From: Mortierella alpina
Taxonomy: Eukaryota > Mortierellomycota > Mortierellomycetes > Mortierellales > Mortierellaceae
Reading direction: 5' to 3'
NCBI GenBank assembly: GCA_029449245.1
Contig: JANATF010000002.1
Span: 1,178,001 to 1,242,000, forward strand
DNA length: 64,000 bases
The translations under genes were made by a program, and so were the position numbers. Under the pieces are notes generated by a model, which was not told the origin of the DNA, ran no database searches, and saw nothing but the letters and a program-made list of their open reading frames with translations. Shown one piece after another: positions 57,681 to 64,000 of the stretch; within the stretch, counting starts at the first letter, position 1; each line of letters starts with the position of its first letter.

Positions 57681-58367
57681 ATGCTGAAGGCGGCTGTTTT
57701 TCTCTTTTGTGCTTCTGTCGCGTACAGCGTAACGCCCAAGAGCATCGATGTATCTGCGGTTCAACAAACTGTTATCTGGGCTACCGTGAAATCGAATGGA
57801 GTCGAGTTTGCTTCCGTCAAAGCGACAGAGGGTACTGGGTACATCAATCCCAAGTTCAGTGAACAGTCCATCGGCGCCGCGAAAGCAGGCCTTATCCGAG
57901 GAGCGTACCATGCTGCCCTTCCGGATCGCTCCAGCGGTGCTGCACAAGCGGCGCATTTTGTCCAGAATGGAAGTCGATGGACCAACGATGGCATCACGCT
58001 TCCAGGTGCGCTTGGGGTTGCGTCCAATGACCCGAATGGTGGCGCTTTATGTTTTGGGAAAACCCAGCCAGCTATGGTTGCGTGTATACGGGACTTCTCG
58101 AACGCGTACCGTTCTCGCACAGGTCGCTTTCCTGTGATCTACACAACGACTCTTTGGTGGACGACATGCACGTGAAACGATGTCAGCTTTGGCGCAAGCA
58201 ATCCATTGTGGATTTCCAACTACGCGACAGTTGCCGTCGGCCCTCTTCCTACGGCGTGGAAAAGCTACACGTTCTGGAAAAACGCGGAAAGTGGCCCCAG
58301 TCCTGGGAATCAAGATGTGTTTTTCGGCGACAGAGCTGGACTCTTAAGACTTGCCAGGAATCAGTAA
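57681..58367 (+). pseudogene. GH25 muramidase (lysozyme) relic: premature stop and lost catalytic residues
   Basis: The frame runs in register with the intact paralogue at 59316-59990 from the signal peptide (MLKAAVFLFCASVAYS) to a stop at 58365-58367. It is broken by one TGA at 58173-58175 (codon 165), where the paralogue has Gly. Downstream codons (FGASNPLWISNYA, GPSPGNQDVFFGDRAGL) are still recognisable. The GH25 active site is also lost: the paralogue's ALDIEYNP reads ALGVASND here, removing both the Asp and the Glu of the DxE pair, and DVSSHQPDINW became DVSAVQQTVIW. If translated to the first stop it would give a 164-residue secreted non-catalytic fragment. I infer a pseudogene, although a truncated product with another role cannot be excluded. 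Confidence 0.85.
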
Positions 58368-59315
58368 CACTTTGGTCCAGGACCATATACACCACTGTAT
58401 CCCTCGACGTTTTAATAAAGTGTCAACCATCGTAAACATAATTTTTCTTTGGTCCTGTCAAAGTACTTTCAGAACTAGCGCGTCGCGTTGAAAAGGCAAC
58501 GCGTGAAAAAAGGTCGACGCGTGAAGCTATAAAAATAATCAAGTATGAAGGATTGCCTGTTAAATACAGACAAGTCTCCATGTGTCTCGATTTCTCGGCT
58601 ATGAGTGGGTGTTGTTTGTCGACAGTTCCATGGTGTTGTATCATTGTATCACCCATCGTCCTAACGAAGGTGTGCAAACCCTTATTCTTTTTCTGTTCAA
58701 ATGCGGTCGCCGGCATTTATGTATTACTCGAGTGTTTGGTCAAAGGGATGAGAAAGCTTTACGGGACAGAGAGAATGCGGTAAAGCGGGAAAGGTTTAAA
58801 GGATGGGAAGTCCTGAGAGTTGCTGCTCTCTTGATCCTCCTTTTGTGTAATCATGAGGAGCTAACCGCCTCTGCCCTAGCCTTTTTTTTGTTTTTGTTAT
58901 TTTGTTCCCAGCGCCGTCCGTTATTAAAATGTCGTGCTACTGTTGCTTGGAGACCACATCCGGGAAGAGTGAGTGAGCCCTCATTCGGACTATAAAGGTC
59001 GCTGACAGTTTTCAGGCGGATCTCACTCCTTCAATCACATTCCCTACTACAGTCTTCTCCCAAAAGGCACTTCTTCAATTCTCCAACGCAAGAAATCAAG
59101 ACACATACCTATCAACAGAAAAAAAAAAGTTCACACACACACTGAGAGAACATTACTGGCCAGAATACTCATCGCCGAAATCTCTTTGAAGGTATCGTCG
59201 CTTTCAAAACTGCAGCACGCAAGGGGGAGAGGAATCCGTTATGCTCTCTACGACCTCGAAGCCAACCAAATATCGCATCCCTTTCGGCCCATGCAGCCAT
59301 CCTCCATTTTCTAGA
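58368..59315 (+). other. Spacer between the GH25 copies; promoter, ACGCGT sites and leader intron of the intact copy
   Basis: Two ACGCGT motifs lie at 58499-58504 and 58517-58522, both followed by GA, 18 bases apart. A TATA box is at 58991-58998. A probable leader intron runs 59192-59314 (AAG|GTATCG to TTTTCTAG), so the start codon falls at the second base of the next exon. No coding gene is supported here. Confidence 0.5.
58991..58998 (+). promoter_or_regulatory. TATA box of the intact GH25 gene
   Basis: The sequence TATAAAGG lies about 325 bases before the start codon, with a leader and probable leader intron between. The broken paralogue has the related TATAAAGC at 57542-57549. Confidence 0.45.
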
Positions 59316-59990
59316 ATGCTGAAAGCGGCCGTTATTCTTTTATGTGCTTCTGTCGCGTACTGCGCACGGCCCAAGGGCATTGATGTATCTTCACACCAAC
59401 CAGATATCAACTGGAATACGGTGAAAGACAATGGAGTCGAGTTTGCTTACATCAAAGCGACAGAGGGTACTGAATACCAGAATCCCCAGTTCAGTAACCA
59501 GTACACCGGTGCCACGGACGCTGGCCTCATCCGAGGAGGGTACCATTTTGCGCTTCCGGATAAATCCAGCGGTGCCGTGCAAGCCGAGTATTTTGTCAAC
59601 CATGGAGGTGGATGGTCTGGTGATGGTAGGACTCTCCCAGGGGCCCTGGATATCGAGTACAATCCCTATGGCCCCACATGTTATGGAAAATCCCCAGCTA
59701 ATATGGTGAGTTGGATCCGGGAGTTTTCCGACACATACCATGCTAGAACGGGTCGCTATCCTGTGATCTATACAACGACCAACTGGTGGATGACATGCAC
59801 CGGAAACGACGGCAGCTTTGGTACAAACAATCCGTTGTGGATTGCTCGCTACGCTGACTCAATCGGTGCCCTTCCTGCTGGGTGGGGTTACACTACATTC
59901 TGGCAATACGCGGATAAGGGTCCTAACCCAGGGGATCAAAATTACTTTAATGGCGACTCTGCGGGGCTCCAAAGAATGGCAAGAGGATAA
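59316..59990 (+). CDS. Secreted GH25 muramidase (Chalaropsis-type lysozyme)
   Basis: It has 224 residues: a signal peptide (MLKAAVILLCASVAYC) followed by a single GH25 domain. Catalytic-site residues are visible: GIDVSSHQPDINW (D23) at strand 1, and ALDIEYNP (D112, E114), the DxE pair. KATEGTEYQNPQF and the terminal GWGYTTFWQYADKG also match. Four Cys (two in TCYGKS and TCTGND regions) may form disulfides. The enzyme cleaves the beta-1,4 bond between N-acetylmuramic acid and N-acetylglucosamine in bacterial peptidoglycan, so it acts outside the cell on bacteria. An in-frame Met at 59241 would put 25 non-hydrophobic residues before the signal peptide and overlaps the probable leader intron, so I prefer 59316. 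A broken paralogue lies 0.95 kb upstream in the same orientation. Confidence 0.95.
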   Translation: MLKAAVILLCASVAYCARPKGIDVSSHQPDINWNTVKDNGVEFAYIKATEGTEYQNPQFSNQYTGATDAGLIRGGYHFALPDKSSGAVQAEYFVNHGGGWSGDGRTLPGALDIEYNPYGPTCYGKSPANMVSWIREFSDTYHARTGRYPVIYTTTNWWMTCTGNDGSFGTNNPLWIARYADSIGALPAGWGYTTFWQYADKGPNPGDQNYFNGDSAGLQRMARG

Positions 59991-60167
59991 ACCTTCTGGT
60001 ACAGGATCTTTCACAACATCATGAACCTTCATGAGGATTCAGGAGTTTATCAGTTATTTTGGTAGCATCCTTCATTGTGGACGAACAATGACATCCATGG
60101 TCCTTGTGAAATAGCTCGTACGAATAAAATGGTGAATGCATGACCACCGCAAAAAGCGCGTTTGCTA

Positions 60168-60641
60168 TTACTGCTCGCTCTCTAAATCGGTGAGCCGATC
60201 AGGTTTGTTTTTAATGTGTGTGCCACAAAGTGGGCGTCCGCTTTTAGTATCACACCCTCCTTTCTTGGACAACTGCAAACACTGCCTTGGTTCTTTGACG
60301 GTTTTGCTTGTCTTGACTACTGCGTGGCACTGCTTGTCAGCGTGGTCTGGGTGGTGAGTGTCGCAAAAGACTTGAGGCTCTGTCGAGCTCTCGGAATTGT
60401 TGTTGTAACTGTAATTTCCATGTCGTTCGCACAGCTCACCGCCTTTTGTGATGGCCCTTCCGTGACAGAGGACTTGTCCAAGATCGTTTTTGCGCACAGA
60501 GACTGAAGCTGAGGGGAGGCTACTACTAGTCGCTTGGGTATCAGGAGTTACTGTTTCTTGGTTGGGGTTGGGGTTGTCAGATATGACAGTTCTGCCTAAC
60601 TTCTCTGTGAGGTTGTCTACTGCGAACGAAGTATCTCCCAT
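60168..60641 (-). CDS. Small Cys/His-rich protein with two similar zinc-knuckle-like segments, unknown function
   Basis: The frame from the ATG at 60641 gives 157 residues (MGDTSFAVDNLTEKLG...). After a polar Ser/Thr linker two similar segments follow: CHGRAITKGGELCERHG ending FCDTHHPDH, and CHAVVKTSKTVKEPRQC followed by GCDTKSGRPLCGTH. Both show a spaced Cys...Cys...CxxH pattern that suggests zinc coordination, similar to short C-x(n)-C...CxxH knuckles in other fungal proteins. The frame stays open upstream to 60692, using a non-ATG codon and a possible acceptor (TTCCCCAG), so an upstream exon is possible. There is no signal peptide or membrane segment. I do not recognise a named family. Confidence 0.5.
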   Translation of the reverse strand: MGDTSFAVDNLTEKLGRTVISDNPNPNQETVTPDTQATSSSLPSASVSVRKNDLGQVLCHGRAITKGGELCERHGNYSYNNNSESSTEPQVFCDTHHPDHADKQCHAVVKTSKTVKEPRQCLQLSKKGGCDTKSGRPLCGTHIKNKPDRLTDLESEQ

Positions 60642-61084
60642 CCTGGGTCCTGGATAGTATTGATAGCTTTGACAGCTTCTTGGATCAGACACTCTGGGGA
60701 AGGGCTGAGAAAGACAGGGTTAGCAATGGCTGTATGCGGTGAAAGGTGTAAGGATGTAAAAGAGAAAAGCGACTGTGGGAATGGTTTTATGTGTATGTTC
60801 AAAGTTGCATGAATGCTATGGTTGTGCACGTCCCCCCTTCACTCACTCTCCTTTTTTTCTTCTTCTTTGTGATGCTTGACATTCAGACCTTAAAGCAAAC
60901 GTAGTTGAGGCATACGATTGAGAAGCAGGATCGTTCATTTGATCGTAGACATTCTCGTATCATGACCATATATATCTGTCGTCTCACCAAGGGGAACGCA
61001 GGCGAGAGAATTGCGGTGTAAGCTTTACAAGGACATCTTGAGAAGTCTCTCGGCATCAAGACCATGGGGTTTTTTTCCGTCAGC

Positions 61085-61987
61085 TCAAATGTCAATCATC
61101 TTAACGGGGTGATAATTCTCGTATTGACCCTCCCAAGCCGGCAACTCCTTCAGCACACGCTCCAACTTCTTGATTGGACTGGTCTCCTCAAAATGAACTC
61201 CCATCGTTGCCAGTAGCCTCACCCAATTAAGCAGCACCAGGTCCGGATACGTGAGTTGGTCACCAAAGTAATACCCATTGTTTCCGTTCTTGTTCAACCA
61301 CCGCTCATGACACGCTGTAAATTGTGGCAGGATCTTGCTGCTGAAGTCTGATTTAGGGTCCTGGATAGCTTGCTGGATCGGGATCGCGCCTCCAAAGCAA
61401 TGTGGGTATAGCTCCTGAGAGATGTTGTGACCAATGGACTTGCACAAGGCTGCCTCCTGCGGGGTGGATCCGAGCAGACCAAATTTCTCTGCCAAATAGT
61501 GCTGTGAGAAAAATCCCCCCAACACACCAAAAAAAAAAAAAAAAAAAATGCGAGATTAGCATCGATGAAGCCATGAGAGGTGAACTGCAGCTGGAACAAG
61601 GGCTCTTTTTTTCATTGCTAGTATTTACCTCGATCGCCGTGGACTCTCCGAGCTCAAATGTCGTACCGTCTGTGCGATGCTCGATCAAGACGGGGACATG
61701 TCCAAATGGATAGGCAGCTCTGTTGGCTGCAACCTCGTCCATTGTCACAAAGTCATTGATGTACTTTGCACCGGCCAGATGAAGGATGGCACGGATCACA
61801 CCTAGGTAGACAGACCGATCGATAGAGTTGAGCAAAAGTAAGTTCTATCAGACTCACAGAGCGCTATTTTCAACCAACGAAGAATGAATGTCTGGCGGGG
61901 ATGGAAAGTGATATTGACATTACCGGCGCGACCCATTAGGTTCATGTACTTGACGACATAGGTCGAATCGTCGCTGTGGAGAGTCAT
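61085..61987 (-). CDS. Glutathione S-transferase-like protein, copy 1
   Basis: Exons on the minus strand, 61987-61924, 61801-61629 and 61501-61085, give 217 residues. The N-terminal thioredoxin-like half contains TYVVKYMNLMGRAG, AYPFGHVPVLIEH (the cis-Pro VPVL site) and ELGESTAIEHYLAEKFGLLG, the ES motif that binds the gamma-Glu of glutathione. The C-terminal helical half ends in PIKKLERVLKELPAWEGQYE and contains YFGDQLTYPDLVLLNW, the usual N-capping region. It would conjugate glutathione to electrophiles or bind ligands in the cytosol; substrate and class cannot be read. A 19-base A run (T run on the transcript) lies in intron 2. It is a tandem paralogue of the gene at 62335-63272, with identical intron phases and an exon 2 of identical length (173). 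Confidence 0.88.
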
Positions 61988-62070
61988 TCTAGCGAGAGTG
62001 CTTGAAATGAAAAGGGACTTGTTCGGGCGGATGAGAAGCAAAAGTTGAGTACGGGTGCGGGCGCAGGTTT

Positions 62071-62077
62071 GTTTATA
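62071..62077 (-). promoter_or_regulatory. TATA-like box of GST-like copy 1
   Basis: On the minus strand it reads TATAAAC, about 85 bases before the start codon, at the same spacing as the TATA box of copy 2. Confidence 0.4.
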
Positions 62078-62334
62078 GAAGAGGACAAGGAAAGGAACGA
62101 GGTTGGGCAAGTCCTCGTTTTGAAGCCACCCCAAATGCTGAGCTTAGAGAGGCAACGGCGGAGGAGTGCACATTGGCGCAGAGCGCCATTGACGGCGCTG
62201 CTGTTCGGCCGCGCATGATGCGTCCTTTGAGCCAATCGTTCACCCTGAATCGCACATAACGTAAACAAAAGCGGCGTTGGATTACATTTTTCTTCTTTTT
62301 TCAAAAATAATGTCCACAGAGCTATGAATGTTTC

Positions 62335-63272
62335 TCATGCGTCAATGGTTCCGAAAGGATGGAAGCTATCGTATTGTCCTTTCCACGCCTCCACAGCCTT
62401 CACGGTCTGTTCCAGTTTTTTGATCGGACTCGTCTCCTTCACCTGGGTGACTCCCAGCCCTTGCATAACCTTGATCCAATTGCAGAGCGCGATATCTGGG
62501 TACGAGAGTTTGTTTCCGAAATAATGACCGTTGTTTCCATTCTCGTTCAACCATCTCTCATGGCTGGCAATGAACTGTGGCAGGGCTGTGGTGTTGAACT
62601 CGGACTCAGGGTCCAGAACCGCCTCCTGAATGGGGATCTTTCCGGCAAAGCAATGGTTGTACAGCTCAAAATAGATGTTGAAAGCCACAGATTTCATCCT
62701 TGCTGCTTCATCGACATTGCTGCTAAGAAAGCCGAGCTTCTCGGCGAGGTAGTGCTATTGAGTTCAAGTTGTGGCCAAAACGACGACAAGACAGACGAAC
62801 GGTTAAGGTTATGCCAAAGCCGACAACATCGTGGCATGGTAAAAAAAAAATGGGACCACAAGATTCTTTCAGGCATATGCAGTCAGTTTAGGGTGCTTTT
62901 TTTTTTTTTGCTTGATTGACTGGGCTCACCTCGATTGCGATGGACTCTCCGAGCTCCAGGGAAGTACCATCGGGATGGTTCACAACCAAGACGGGAACCT
63001 TGCCAAAGGGGAAAGAAGCTCTATCAGCGGCGACTTGTTCTGCTGTCACGAACTCATTAGAGTATTTTGCTCCTGAAAGGTGAAGCATCGCCCGAGAGGC
63101 GCCTAAGAAGAGTTTGAGAGCGACATACCGAGGAAAGAGTATTAGATGTCGCAGTTTCGTTGATCGTTGATCGTGGGAGTAACACATGGCTCTGGCACTA
63201 ACATGCACGGCCCATGGCGTTCATGTATTTCACGATATAAGTCGTGCTATCGGTGTGGCTTTCAGGATTCAT
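62335..63272 (-). CDS. Glutathione S-transferase-like protein, copy 2
   Basis: Exons on the minus strand, 63272-63203, 63102-62930 and 62754-62335, give 220 residues. The layout is the same as the neighbour: TYIVKYMNAMGRAC, SFPFGKVPVLVVNH (cis-Pro), LELGESIAIEHYLAEKLGFL, then YFGNKLSYPDIALCNW and PIKKLEQTVKAVEAWKGQY in the helical domain. The donor of intron 1 (GCAT|GTTAGT) is less typical than in copy 1 but keeps the phase. Start MNPESHTDST was chosen by alignment with the neighbour; an in-frame Met further up belongs to the leader. The two copies differ throughout, so the duplication is not very recent. The likely role is detoxification, with copy-specific substrates unknown. Confidence 0.88.
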
Positions 63273-63355
63273 TGTGGAGGAGATGCTTGGAGAGGGAAAG
63301 CAAGTTTTGGGGAGTGAGACGTTTTTCAGGCAGTGTAGTTGGGGACTTGATCGCC

Positions 63356-63362
63356 TTTTATA
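63356..63362 (-). promoter_or_regulatory. TATA box of GST-like copy 2
   Basis: On the minus strand it reads TATAAAA, about 85 bases upstream of the start codon at 63272. Confidence 0.45.
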
Positions 63363-63895
63363 GGTTTGCAATCCGTCCAAAAAAGTAATTGGGTACCTTC
63401 TGTCGATTGACCCAATCCGCCCTTGTGCACGCTGCGCTCTGGCGAAATAAGGTTTTTAAGTGCCAGAAGAAAAATGTGTGGCCTGGAAGGGACAATCTCG
63501 CTTGAACAAGGTAGATTCTAAAAATGATAGGCACTGACAGACGCTGAAGCAGTTTCTCACGCAGCTTCTCCACCCCTTCCAAAATAAAGGGAGAGAGCGC
63601 TATAGAAACACGCACGTATCTCGGCGTAATACTCTCAAGGATTCACATCTAAATCAGCCCTTTACAAAATCTTTCTCAGTACTAGCACCGACTTGGGGAG
63701 GGCAATCATGACTCTCCGAGGACGAGGCTGATAATAGTGAGGCTGATCTCAGTCGCTCATAGCGCGAGGCATAAGCGACCGGCGCTGATGCGGATAAGCA
63801 TAAATGACAAAGTCGCCGCCATCTAAAGCAATAAAAAAGACTCATAAACGTGCTCCCACCCAGCAAGATGCATAGCATTTTTGAAGGCATCAGTT

Positions 63896-64000
63896 ATGGT
63901 AAAAACCAAGGGCAAGATTGAGAAGTGTGAATGGGGATGCAAAGAGACAAACGGTATCAACATGCTTGTCAACTTCTTCGCTGTCAAGTCTGAGAACCTC
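63896..64000 (+). CDS. Possible start of a further gene, cut by the window end
   Basis: An ATG at 63896 opens a frame that reaches the last base (35 codons), starting MVKTKGKIEKCEWG and including a second Cys four residues later and INMLVNFFAVKSEN. It is too short to recognise. The preceding 600 bases (63273-63895) hold the GST promoter and otherwise nothing I can support. Confidence 0.25.
   Translation, partial: MVKTKGKIEKCEWGCKETNGINMLVNFFAVKSENL

Noticed and set aside
59241-59315. Longer N-terminus of the intact GH25 protein
   Set aside because: It lies inside a probable leader intron and would bury the signal peptide behind 25 polar residues.

Overview
The window looks like a chromosome segment of an early-diverging filamentous fungus. 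The best fit is Mortierellomycota (Mortierella and relatives). Genes carry many short GT-AG introns (about 70-150 bp) and have compact, pyrimidine-rich promoters. Core proteins are fungal-type: alpha-aminoadipate lysine synthesis, ribophorin I, SRP receptor alpha and UAP1. A Crinkler-type gene, a proteinase K-like pair and GH25 muramidases fit that lineage. The placement is inferred from gene content, not from any database comparison.

Layout. 1-5.3 kb: the 3' end of a DRG1/RBG1 GTPase, ribophorin I (OST1), and convergent homocitrate synthase. 5.3-8.4 kb: no intact gene, but the minus strand holds an apparent decayed annexin. 8.4-14.2 kb: an SPX domain fused to a zinc-dependent aspartoacylase-like hydrolase, then an arsenic pair (bacterial-type LMW arsenate reductase and ACR3 arsenite pump), both with uninterrupted coding regions. 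14.5-23.4 kb: accessory DNA, with an octanucleotide repeat tract and two direct copies of a roughly 2 kb segment about 5.8 kb apart, enclosing a seven-exon gene of unknown function. 25.3-33.7 kb: housekeeping genes (UAP1, SRP receptor alpha, chorismate mutase, a FYV7/CCDC59-like factor). 34.5-37.6 kb: a 968-residue Crinkler. 38.2-40.5 kb: a UFD1-domain protein with TRAF-type, AZUL-like and UBA-like parts. 40.8-47.6 kb: two near-identical subtilisins, divergently transcribed and 4.5 kb apart. 49.5-56.9 kb: two large disordered Ser-rich proteins. 57.7-60 kb: a dead GH25 muramidase followed by an intact one. 60.2-63.3 kb: a small Cys/His-rich protein and two tandem glutathione transferases.

Functional themes. 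Secretory-pathway genes (OST1, SRP receptor alpha, UAP1 for UDP-GlcNAc) sit among genes for secreted or conflict-related proteins: subtilisins, GH25, a chorismate mutase with a possible signal peptide, and the Crinkler. The most unusual items are the SPX-hydrolase fusion, the secretable chorismate mutase, the dead and live muramidase pair, the arsenic pair, and the repeat-flanked gene. Exon boundaries were read by eye from splice signals and reading phase, so they are predictions.
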